Origin: Cornus controversa
Lineage: Eukaryota; Streptophyta; Magnoliopsida; Cornales; Cornaceae
Length of the DNA stretch: 64,000 nucleotides
Direction: 5' to 3'
Assembly (NCBI GenBank): GCA_026545225.1
Contig: CM048846.1
Span: forward strand, 84,089,270 to 84,153,269
The notes below the pieces were generated by a model. That model saw only the letters and a program-made list of their open reading frames with translations, had not been told where the DNA came from and did no database searches. A program made the position numbers and the translations under genes. How positions within the stretch are numbered: the stretch's first letter is position 1; each line of letters starts with the position of its first letter. This document shows, one piece after another, positions 33,251-43,700 of this stretch.

Positions 33251-35000
33251 TGTACCACTGCAACTGTGCATTTTCTTCCTCAACCTGAAACTGCACATAC
33301 TCATTATTCGACTACTCAAGAACACTTTTTAATTGAACCTCTGATAGCTCCACCTGCTCACTGACACCCTGAGCTGTAGCTGAATCAACTACCTCCTTTT
33401 GCAGGGTAAGCATCGCAAACTCATGAAATGTCACATCTTTGTTAACAAGTAATTTCTTTCCCGAAGCATCTGGGAACCACAAGTTGTATCCCTTAACCTC
33501 AGGCTCATAACCAAGGAATATGCACTTCTTAGCCCTCGGTTCAAGCTTTCCCTCATTGACATGAGCATGCGCAAGACACCCAAATATATATTCTCATATT
33601 ATTGTAACTAGCAGGAGAACCAAAACATACCTCCTCTGGTGTCTTATAGTCGATAGCAGTTAGGGGTGACAAAATTGGATACGATACGACAACACGACTC
33701 GAACTCGACACGAATTAAGCAAGTTTGGGTTTGAAGTAAGCCGACACGTTTAATAAATGGGTCGACACGAACACGACACGCAAAAATTGGATTGGATTTG
33801 GATTTAAGCTGTCTAACCCGTGACACGATTACGACACGATTACAACACGATTATAACATGAGTTATTCATATATTATGATTTTATATAAACTTATATATA
33901 CATAGTTATATAGGACACAAGTTATTCATATATACATGGTTTTATATTATAATTGTTTATAATCTATTTGTTTGTTTATAGGACTGATGTAGCCATAAAA
34001 CGCAAGGATGAGATTATTATGGTGTCTTCCAAGTTGTTGAATCACCTTAAAAGAGTTTATATATAGATACAAAATTTATAATATAGTTTGATTTTAGGAC
34101 TTATGTATTGATATGTACTTTATTTTTTATATGATCTTCAGAGAGATTTTTAGGGGTAGAGAAACTCATATGATATAAGTTAAACGGATTAAAAAAAGTT
34201 ATTGAATTAGTCGTGCCAATGTTTATTAAACGGGTTACACGGGTCGACACGACTAACACATTTAATAAACGGGTTGGGTTAGTGTTGAGGGTCTCTGACA
34301 CGATTATTAAATGGGTCGGGTTAGGGTTGAGTTGTTTAGTATAATACTTATAGATCGACACGACACGGGAACACAAATTGCCACCCCTAATAGTAGTCAA
34401 TGGAGACCAGTTCACCAAGAAACAAGTTATGAAAATAGCTTCAGCCCAGAACACTTTGTCTAACCCAGCATTGGACAACATACACCGTGTTCTCTCCAAT
34501 AATGTTCTGTTCACCTGTTCTGCAACTCCATTCTGCTGCAAATTTTTTCTTACTGTGCGGTGTCTCACAATCCCGTAAGTCTTGTAAAACTTATTAAATT
34601 CTCTATCACAGAACTCCAAACCGTTGTTTGTCTTCAAGCGTTTAACCTGTTTTCTAGTCTGCTTTTCAATTAAGGTCTTCTGCTGATTGAACGTAACAAA
34701 TGCCTCATTCTTGTGTTTCAGAATGTAAAGCCAAACCTTTTAAGAAAAATCATCAATCAAAGTCGTCATCATATATCTACCACCACCATGTGAATTACCC
34801 TAAGAAGGACCCCAAAGATCTGAATGGATATAATCCACTATGCACTTGGTCCTGTGAATTCTCGTCCTGAACTTCACTCTGCACTGTTTCCCAAAGACAC
34901 AACGCTCACAGAAATCCATCCTTCTAATTTTCTGACCACCGAGCAAACCCTACTTAATCAAAAAATCCATCCCCCTCTCACTCATATGCCCCAGCTACAT
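33100..35000 (-). pseudogene. copia integrase, degenerate and split by hAT insertion
   Basis: The segment 34,398-34,637 keeps the copia integrase core around the second and third catalytic positions. The usual TDNG motif reads TNNG (aspartate to asparagine), while the glutamate in NGVAEQ remains. The part beyond, including the 'YKTPEEV'-type segment, lies on the other side of the hAT element, below 33,660. Upstream toward 35,000, further integrase-like sequence is broken by stops. Confidence 0.75.
33661..34389. mobile_element. hAT-type non-autonomous element inserted in copia integrase
   Basis: The ends are TAGGGGTGACAAAATTGG (left) and, on the minus strand from 34,389, TAGGGGTGGCAATTTGTG. 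The flanks are ATAGCAGT (33,653-33,660) and ATAGTAGT (34,390-34,397), an 8-bp duplication with one change, which is the hAT size. The interior is dense in CGACACG/ACGACACG words near both ends and has no transposase. Removing it with one flank copy would rejoin the integrase reading frame, so it inserted into an already present copia element. Confidence 0.85.
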
Positions 35001-35434
35001 ATGCCACAACCTGGTAATATCTAAATTTGGATCTGAGGATGATACTACAGCTGAACCTGTAATTGTGCTACCCTGCAGAGCATACAAACCATGTTGTTTC
35101 AATCCCTTCATCACCACAAAAACACCCTTTGAAACCCTAATGACTCAACCTTCAACTTTGTAACTGCAGTCGATGGAATCCAATGTACCCTAGGAAATCA
35201 AATTCTTCTTCAGTTCTGGAACATGCCTGACATCAGTCAATGTTCTCACTATACCGTCAAATATCTTGATTCAAACTGTACCAATACCTACAACCTTGCA
35301 CGGCACATTATTTCCTATCAGAACTTCCCCTCTATCAATGGAACGATAAGAGGTAAACCAGTCCCGGTTAGGACAAACACGATACAAGCAACCCGAATCA
35401 AGTATTCACTCATCACTAGAGCCACGGACATAAA

Positions 35435-35668
35435 TTATGAGAATGCTACCACCATCTGAATCACTACCCTCTCCAACAGCCACCCCAGTGACTTCAAAGG
35501 ATTTTCCCTTTCCCTTCTTACGCTCGGACAATCTTTCCTGAAATGCCCTTCCTTGTGACAGGTGAAGCATTTCAGCACTTTCGATTTGTTCTTAGACTTA
35601 GAATAACCTCTGTTGTCAGACCCTCTCTTATGATTCGTTCCCCCTCTAACAACCAAGCCCTCTGCCAA
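35435..35668 (-). pseudogene. copia gag zinc knuckle
   Basis: This contains one CCHC knuckle, [14 protein letters not shown] (C-X2-C-X4-H-X4-C), preceded by a basic Lys/Ser/Arg-rich stretch, as in the nucleocapsid part of copia Gag. The frame is open for 77 codons only. Confidence 0.8.
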
Positions 35669-35707
35669 ACTTTACGTATTGCCCTTAAACATCCTTCTCA
35701 GCAACTC

Positions 35708-36240
35708 CTAAGAATTTAAAGATGTTTTCACATCTTCCATAAACCAATTAGTTCTGCCATACATCATCGTATCAACAAAGTTCCCGTACAAAGGTGGTAG
35801 AGAGCACAAAAGAATAATAGGCTGATCCTCATCCTCTATTTCAACATCAATATACTTCAAATCCAAGATGGCAGCATTAACCTTGTTAAAGTGGTCTTTC
35901 AGAGACGAACCTTTCTGCATTTGAAGAGTGAACAACCGCTTCTTTAGGAACAAGAGACTTCGTCATATAACGGGATTCCAACTTGCTCCACAACCCATCC
36001 GCCGTAGTCTCTCCAAAAATATCTCACAAAACCTCGTTACTCGAACACAACAGAATTACATTGTGTGCTTTCTTCATAGCCTCATCTTTCGGATCATCCT
36101 TTCACTTTTTTGGCAATGCATCATTTCCCTTCAGTGCCTTGGATATCCCATGTTGAACCAACAGGGCTTACATCCTAACTAGCCACAGGTTGAAGTCATT
36201 CACGCCATTAAACTTCTCAATTTTCATAAACTTGGTCGAC
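35708..36240 (-). pseudogene. copia gag N-terminal part
   Basis: The 81-codon segment at 35,708-35,953 is typical of plant copia Gag: a '[20 protein letters not shown]' stretch, and '[13 protein letters not shown]' further on. The region from 35,953 up to the primer-binding site at 36,261 should hold the N-terminus but is interrupted. Confidence 0.7.
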
Positions 36241-36275
36241 ATCCCAGCTTAGAACTGAAAGCTCTGATACCACTT

Positions 36276-36785
36276 TGTTGTGAAAAATAACTGCGAATCA
36301 AGCACAATCACGAAACACGACACAAAACGAAACAAGCACAACACACAGAACACAAGAATTTAGGTAGTTTAGCGATGTGCCTACGTCCTCGACGAAGATC
36401 CAGTGAAAGTTTTTATTATGCAAAAATAATGAGATTATAAATTTTAACCTCAAACCCTAGCTCTCGCTCTAATTTGTTATGAAAAATAGTCACGAACCAA
36501 GTATAATCACAAAACACGACACAAAATGAAATAAGCACAGCACACAAAATATAAGAATTTATGTAGTTCAGCGATATGCCTACGTCCACAGTGAGATATA
36601 GTAAAAGTTTTCACTGTGAGAAAATAAGGAGATTACAAGTTTCATCCCCAAATCCTAGCTCTCTCACTATCTTTTGCATTTTTAGTATTTTTTCTCGTTA
36701 CTCACTCCAAACCCTTAGATATCCTTATATATTGGGCTACAAGAAAGTCATAATTGGGGTCCAAAACCAGCAAGCGAAAAATAGG
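36276..36785 (-). mobile_element. copia LTR with a 199-bp doubled head
   Basis: The LTR starts TGTTGTGAAAAATAACTGCG right beside the primer-binding site. A second, about 80% similar start, TGTTATGAAAAATAGTCACG, lies at 36,475. Both are followed by 'aacacgacacaaaa', then 'agaattta(g/t)gtagtt(t/c)agcga' and 'tgcctacgtcc'. So either the LTR head was duplicated or two related LTRs are abutted. The outer LTR end is unclear. It is probably lost near the T8G13 run at 36,793-36,813. Confidence 0.6.
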
Positions 36786-36829
36786 TCATAAATTTTTTTT
36801 GGGGGGGGGGGGGTGGTGCCACCTACCCT

Positions 36830-38299
36830 CATCTCTCTTTCTCTCTCCTCATTAAACATTCTCTATTGTTTTTATTCTTCAATCTCTCTCCCCCAGTTGA
36901 GAAAGTATACAATTCTCGGGGTATTGATGATGTGGTGGTACACCCAGCTAGTTTTACACCTAATGCCAACCCAGGTTAAGTTGTTTATTGCTTTAAGACA
37001 CACTCTATCTATATTAAGACAACTTAAATGAATTTATATGTTCAATTAAGGCAACTTAAATGAATTGATATGTTCAAATTATCTCTCCACATCAATTGCA
37101 CTAAAATTTAATATTCTCTCTCAATTTAGTTGCCTCAAATGAGAGTGATAATTTCTCTTAATTAACGCCAATGATTTCTTAACGCATCACAACATTAAGT
37201 TGCCTTGCGTTAGACTCTCTCTCTCAGTTAAGGCAACTTGAATGAATTGATATGCTCATATTCTCTCTCCACTATCAATTACTTTAAAATTTCACATTTT
37301 CACTCTCAATTTAGTTGCCTCAATTGAGAATATTAACTTATCAAACTCTCAGATTCTCTCTCAACGCACGCTATCTTTTGAATTTCAACAAACGTTGTTA
37401 TTGATATGGTCAATTTGAAGATGTTTTTATTGATAAAGAGAAATACATAATATGGTCGATTTAAAGATTTTCTTTTTTTTTGTAAAGCCTTTTCAATTCA
37501 TGATTTGAATCTTCTTCGCCCTCTAGAAAATCTTCACTAAAAAATCTTCAAATGGACCATATCAATAACAACATGGGTTGAAATTCAAAAGATAATGTGT
37601 GTTGAGAGGTAGTGTGTGTGGAGAGAGAATTTGAAAGTTTGATATGTTCAGTTGTACCAAAATGGGTTCTTTAACATCATTAGGATATGTTGAAGTGTGC
37701 ATATTTTGATAACTAAAAGTCATTTTCACCTAGAAGGATAAGTCAACCTCCTTCTTCAAAAAAGTCACTTCGGTGTGTGGAGACTCCAATTTATGTACAT
37801 CGTTGGAGTAGTACATCTTCTCTATTTTACTTGGTTATCACTACTCTTGAATAACAGGAAAAGAAAATTTCATCCCAACAATAGTTAGTTGATGTGACAA
37901 GTTTATCCTACAACGGTTGGTTGTTTTGATGACATGGGAGCAACGAGTTCAATATTTAGTAAAACATACAACATTGCAAATATTGAGCTCATTGATCCCT
38001 CAATATTTGGTAAAATATACAGCATTACAAATATTGAGCTCATTTATCCCATATTGTCATGGTAGCCAGCGTGTAGGGATGAAAATTTTCTCTCCTGTCA
38101 CAACAACCAATCACTGTCGGAATAAAATTTTGCCTCCCTGCTGTTTAAGAAATAGGACAGCCAAGTGAGACAAAAAGGAAGACGTACTACTCCAATTATG
38201 AACATAAATTGGACAACCAAGTGAGACAAAGAGTAAGATGTACTAAACCAACAATGAACATAAATCGGAGTCTCCATTCGCAAAAGTAAATTTTTTAAA
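36830..38299. repeat. Foldback element, right copy (direct repeat of 29,625-31,377)
   Basis: The same order of parts as the left copy is present, including the opposing 'aaggcaactt' modules, the 'gatatggt(c/t)gattt' segment, the 52-bp central unit in two copies, and the end at 'ggagtctcca'. It lacks the 248-bp duplication. Similarity is high throughout, with scattered substitutions and small indels. Confidence 0.7.
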
Positions 38300-38399
38300 C
38301 ATAAAGAAGTAAGTTAGGACTTGTCAAGATCTACTACTCAAACAATGAACATAAATTGTAGCCTCCACCCACAAAAGTGAATTTTGTGTACATAAGAAA

Positions 38400-38690
38400 C
38401 AAGGTAGGACTTATTTGCCTTGATGGAAGTGGCTTTTAGTTCTCAAAATATGCCTACTTCAGCAAATTTTGATGCTACAAGACCCATGTGGTGCAGCTGA
38501 ATGTATCAGACTTTCATATTCTCTCATAACATAGTTATTGATACGGTGGATTTGAAGATTTTTCATTGAACAAGAGAAATACCTGATATGGTAGATTTGA
38601 AGTTTTTTTTTTTCAATCCATGATTTGAATTTTGTTCGTCCTCCTTTAATAAATCTTATCAAGCATATGAAGTTGCATGATAGTGGTTCA
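38400..38690. repeat. Inverted and direct pieces of the foldback element
   Basis: 38,405-38,540 is the reverse complement of the left copy's 30,665-30,800 segment: it contains 'tggtgcagctgaatgtatca', and the left copy has 'tgatatgttcagctgcacca'. 38,541-38,660 is again in direct orientation, matching about 30,475-30,610. This adds a further arm beyond the direct repeat and supports a large composite palindrome. Confidence 0.55.
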
Positions 38691-38729
38691 GGTCCAAGAG
38701 CTGTTTATAGTTTTTAATACCACAGTATG

Positions 38730-39112
38730 TCTTCCAACAATGGCTTTGAAAATTGATTTGAGGAAGGCTTATGATTCAGGGTCTTGGCCCTTTCCTTTTC
38801 AACCTTCTCTCTTCTTATGAATTTGGTACCAAATTGAATTAAAGACTTGATTTTCAATTATAATAAATGGATCCCCTCTTTCTATTGAGACGAGGGTGTC
38901 CTCTTTTTCTCCTCTTCTTTTCACCTTGGTTATTTCTAACCTGTTGCAGCAAGAAGTTTTGATGGGCAAATTTTATTTGGCTCATTATGTTGGTCAATCT
39001 GAATTTGTCACATTATTTCTATGCTGATGACTTGATTATTGTGGCTACTGCAGATGTTGTTAGTTCAAGCAAGGCTATTGTGGAGGGCGTTGCTCAGATT
39101 CAACTGCCATAA
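38730..39112 (+). pseudogene. LINE (non-LTR retrotransposon) reverse transcriptase fragment
   Basis: Read on the plus strand with frameshifts, this shows the order of plant LINE RT motifs: ALKIDLRKAYDS, then a degraded QGCPLSP-like stretch ('rgcpl', about 38,893), then FYADDLIIVATA with the catalytic YADD (about 39,015-39,055). Both ends are truncated. It is a dead fragment embedded in the foldback region. Confidence 0.75.
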
Positions 39113-39136
39113 TTGAGGGTGAGAGTATAAACATAT

Positions 39137-39826
39137 TGTTAAGAAACAAGCCTCCAATCACTTACCACCAAGTATTACGACGTGATGATAAGTAATCAAG
39201 CACAAAAAAAATTTCAAGAACACACCAAGAATTATATGTGGTTCAGCTAAACAAGCCTACGTCCACGAAGAGTGTGATTTTACTATATAGATTGTAACAG
39301 TATAAGTTGAAGAATTGTATCAAGAGTACACTCAACTCTCAACCCTTATACACTAAATCTCACTCAAAGGGAAATCACAAATTCTAAACAAAACTTCTCT
39401 CTCTAAGTGTCCTCTCAATAATAATAAAAATATTATCTCTACGCAAGAGTTGCCCTCTCAAAACAATGGGAGTGACTTCTCAAATACAATAAGAGTATTC
39501 CATCTTAACTTTTCATTTATCTCAACCTATAACTGAAGTAACTATTTATAGAGCTCAAAACTCAATTCCTTGGTGGGCAAGGATTACAATTCCTTAGAGC
39601 CCAAAACTCAATTTCTTGGTGGACAACGATTACAAGGATTACAATTTCATAGATCCCCAAACTCAATTCCTTAGTGGACAAGGATTACAATTCCTTAGAG
39701 CCATAGATTTATCTAATAAGAACTTTACTTCTTTGAGACCAAGACATGTCTACTAAAAAATTACATAATAATATACAACTATATAATAGAAACCTAATCA
39801 CAATTAGAATTTGAGCGAACCTAACA
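39137..39826 (-). mobile_element. Solo LTR, copia type
   Basis: It starts TGTTAAGAAACAAGCC and ends GAACCTAACA. It contains 'gtggttcagctaaacaagcctacgtccac', in two blocks homologous to the LTR at 36,276 and the solo LTR at 4107, and a run of '(c)aaggattacaattcctta' repeats with a 'tatttataga' segment around 39,543. There is no internal domain on either side. Target duplication is not evident (catat / caaat). Confidence 0.6.
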
Positions 39827-39829
39827 CAA

Positions 39830-39920
39830 ATTAATTCATTTCAAGTTGTCTTAATTGAGAGAGAGAGAGAGAGAGAATGTGTGTATTAACGCATTAGGCA
39901 AATACTATCATTTATTGCTG
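39830..39920. repeat. Inverted terminal piece of the foldback element
   Basis: This piece reads 'ttaattcatttcaagttgtc', then (GA)n, then 'gtgtattaacgcattaggca'. The reverse complement matches 29,795-29,865 and 37,000-37,050 (attaagacaacttaaatgaa) with the adjoining (CT)n and 'taatgctttaagacac'. It lies 2.9 kb from the matching left arm of the right copy and may mark its far end. Confidence 0.5.
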
Positions 39921-40766
39921 GAGAGTGACCATTAGAGGCAACCTCCATCAAATGAGGTTGTGCGCCCAGTGAAGAAAATAAGGACAGTTAAATTGGTTCT
40001 ACTGTTTTTACATCTACACTAGCTTAGTCCTTTTATATATTGTGTTTTGAACATCTGTATTACCTTTCGTTTGCTGTTTTTGAATTGGAGTTGATGAACA
40101 GACATCTAAGATTTGCTGCTTCATTCTCTATTATTTATGACATCAAATTGCATAACCTTCTTCAAGACAAATTTAACACCACACAAATGTCACAGGGAAC
40201 CTTGCTTTGTACCAGCAATACATATCGGAATTTAAGAGTAACCTTTATGCAAAATAATATCAAAGATTAAATCTAGCTTCGAACATACTCGATTTAATAT
40301 TTCTTTACCTGCAGAGTTCCAGACTCGTATACGTTCAGCATATCCATTTCACATCAGCCATATTCAGGTCACAGGAACAAAACTAACAAAAAGTATAGAG
40401 TATTCTTCCATAAAGTCGTTTTAGTTCTAGTGGAGAGAGTGCAGAAGAGAGAATATTAGTATCAGAGAGAGAGACAGAGATTAAAATTTATTCTAAGAAA
40501 TAACACATGAAATGCAGGCCATAGCACCAATCACAAGTGAGACAAACAAAACGATACTTGAATAACAGGCAAGCAAAGCAAATTGAGGCAAAATGTCAAA
40601 AGGCCAACCAAAACTCAGAAACTAGTAAACTGATTGTTCTTTGGTTTGCCTTATGCATGAAAGAAGAGGTATAGAAGATTGCAATAGCCTTTTCATGCGA
40701 TTTTCATTATTGGAAAAAGAAAACGTTACATTACAATGATCATTACTTTGTTGGAATATAGTATCA
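39921..40766. other. Intergenic, nothing recognised
   Basis: AT-rich sequence with a short (GA)n run near 40,467. No supported gene. A possible terminal exon on the minus strand starts at its right edge (see next). Confidence 0.4.
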
Positions 40767-43700
40767 CTATTCATCGCCATTAAATGGCCTCTCAAACAAG
40801 CCAAATTGTATTGACATTCCGCTCCCATCAACAACTGCTAGCATTCTATATACATGAACAAAGAGCTTTCACAAGCAGATAAACAAGAAACAAATTCTGA
40901 TATCATTCTAAATATCATCACTAAACATTAGGACATATGAAATGCAAGTTCAAATGAATCATACAAGAGATGGCCACTCAGTTTCCATATCCAACTACTT
41001 GCAACTTCGAAAAACCCTTTCTTGAAGAGCATGAAAAGATTACTAACATCTTAAATCTCATTCAAAGCAGCTTTGAATTTCTGATAAAGTCAAAGTACAA
41101 AAATAATATAATTGGTTGTTATTATAGAACAAGTATTTTTCAAAAATATGAATAACATTCTGATTAATGGGAAAACTTAATTTGAATTCCTTCCAAAAAC
41201 ACACACTAACCAAGAGTATATAGAGAATAAAGAACTCACAAAAATATGGGAAAACTTAGGCGAACAAGCCGAAGAAATTCAATAATTGTTGATTCTTCTA
41301 CATAGCACAAAAGGAAAATATTCTAAAGAAATTCAGCAAACAGCCAAGACTCAAAATTTCTTCCAAGAATAAGCATGAGATTGAACATCCCTTGTTCTCA
41401 GAACTATCATTAAACAAAACCTCCCAAGTGGTTCACATAGTACACCAGTACAAGCCACAGATAGTTCCCAGCAAGGAAGAGAGTTTAAATATGACTTTAT
41501 GACTTTCCTTACCAGATCTTCATACTCGTATTCCTATGAGTAATGTACATGAAGATCAATCTAACAAGTACAGAAATCTTCACAACCTCATACAACTTCC
41601 TTTTCAATCCAGTTTTCAATTCCTTTTCAGGTCATAAAAGTTCTTCCAAAATTCTCTCATATCTCCACCACAAACATGGAATTTCAAGAAATGCACATGG
41701 ATAAGGAGTAATCTAGCCCAAAATAACATATTATTATCAGTCTTAGTATGTCAAGAAAAGAGGTCTATGGTAATCCTTGAGCAGTAATTGATTAAGAGCA
41801 TTGAATGAAACTACATTTTGACAAGAAAATAAATTTATTAGAAGATAAGATATTTGAGGAAGAGGGGCTTTTTTCAAAATGAAAATACAGGTTATTACGA
41901 ACTATTGAGGGTTTATTAAGGTCTTCAAAAACATTTACAGAAGTTACCAAACATATAGAAGTCAATAAAGCATAATGACATTTGTCAGACAAAATATTCT
42001 AAAGTAGAAACAATGCTTTCCTCACATACCAAGAGAGATCATGTGTCACAAGTCCATTGTATGCAACTACAACATCAGGACAAATCAGTTCTGGGCAAAC
42101 TAGAAACTTAAAAAAAGAAAATTTCAGGACAACCTCATATATACGCTCTCTTTCTCCTGGTACTCATTCATGCCGCGCTTAAGTTTTTACAGAGTTTCTC
42201 CATTGCTCCACTATGTAACATGAACTCGGGTATGAGTATAAAGGCTTTTGCATGTTACATATATCCTCTTCTAATCCTTACAGGAAATGGGGACATTGGT
42301 TAAAGCCATCACCAATTTTTCTTCTCTTAAAAGCAAAAATGAAGATTCTATGCAGAGGTGCCTATCGAAACTTCTACTGAACTAGGTTCTATTTCTTCAT
42401 TGGACATTTTTTTGTTTGATAAGTGTTCAACAACAGAAGAATTGGATGCACATCCTACAATTTTATGGGCAGTTGGATCAGACTCGGTGAATCCTGTCAA
42501 GGATAGGTGATCATGTATTGCACGGATCGACTCACGTAGAGCTCTGATTGCATTGATTAATCAAATTTTGGTTCAGTTTGCCTTATTTTATGCTTATTTT
42601 AGGTTATTATGTCAAGTACTAAGTAGTAATATAAGTCCAACAGTCTAGATTGATTTTTGATAACGTGAGAAGCATTGTGTTATGCAACATTACTTTAAGG
42701 ATAATTTTTAAGAAAATATACATGAGAATGCTCCATTTTCATTGATATGCATTAATTGTTATTCTATTCAACCCAAAAAATCCAACTTTGACAAACCGAA
42801 TCCTCTCCTCTTAAATATTCTGCCCTGCCACACATCCCCCCACCCACCCCACCCCACCCAACCACCAAACAAACATTCTCTCACACAAAAAGAGGACCAT
42901 ACCATCCATGACAACCCTAGAATAATCCCTAGATCATTCTGAAAACCTTACACCATACAGTTCAAATCAACACCAACCATTTAACCTACCCTTTGGCCTT
43001 AAATTTAAAAGAGGACCATCCATGACAATCCTAGAATAATCCCTAGATCATTCGGAAAACCTTACACCATGCAGTTCAAATCAACCCCATCCATTTAACC
43101 TATCCTTTGGCCTTAAATTTAAAAGAGGACCATCCATGACAACCTTGAAACCTAGAATAATCCCTAGATCATTCTGAAAACATCAACCCCAACCATTGAA
43201 CCTATCCCATGGCCTCAAATTAACGCCAAAACACAATATTTAGTCGCTACACAAAATGTTTGAGAACTGATTGTGATTCCAGTAAGTAACTAATCACTTC
43301 TTTCTAAACAAGTCAATCTCAACCCTTTTACGTCTGCCAAGCCTTCAACCATCCTTTTTAAAATCCTAAACCAAAAAGTTCTTTTATAACCTTCACCCAC
43401 CAGAGAATCGACCCCAAGCAGCACCGCAGCATCCCTCCAATTTTCATGCAAGTAGTTCTATATCACAAATTGCACATCAAAACATCTCACTCTTTACTGT
43501 TGCATTCTTTAGTCTTCACAACACAATGACCAACCATCTTAAACAATGTTCCCTCATTTTATCCTTAATTGGTGCACCAATAGCTGCTCACAGGCATATT
43601 TGTTTCTCATTCTATTATTTATTGCATTGCCCACCTGTAAATCTTAGCATCCTCATTTTGACTACTATGACTGGAAAGTTTGTTTGAACATGCATTCAAT

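Larger units (their letters stand above)
31410..36275 (-). mobile_element. Degenerate Ty1/copia retrotransposon, internal region
   Basis: Reading on the minus strand the order is primer-binding site, gag, zinc knuckle, integrase, reverse transcriptase and RNase H, which is the Ty1/copia order. 'gctctgatacca' at 36,261-36,272 is the complement of the initiator-tRNA primer-binding site, and the adjoining LTR starts at 36,276. Many stops and frameshifts break the polyprotein. At least two catalytic motifs are altered (see parts). A 729-bp hAT-type element splits the integrase. The 3' LTR expected near 31,410 is missing: copia sequence abuts the foldback arm. The element is non-autonomous now. 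Confidence 0.85.
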
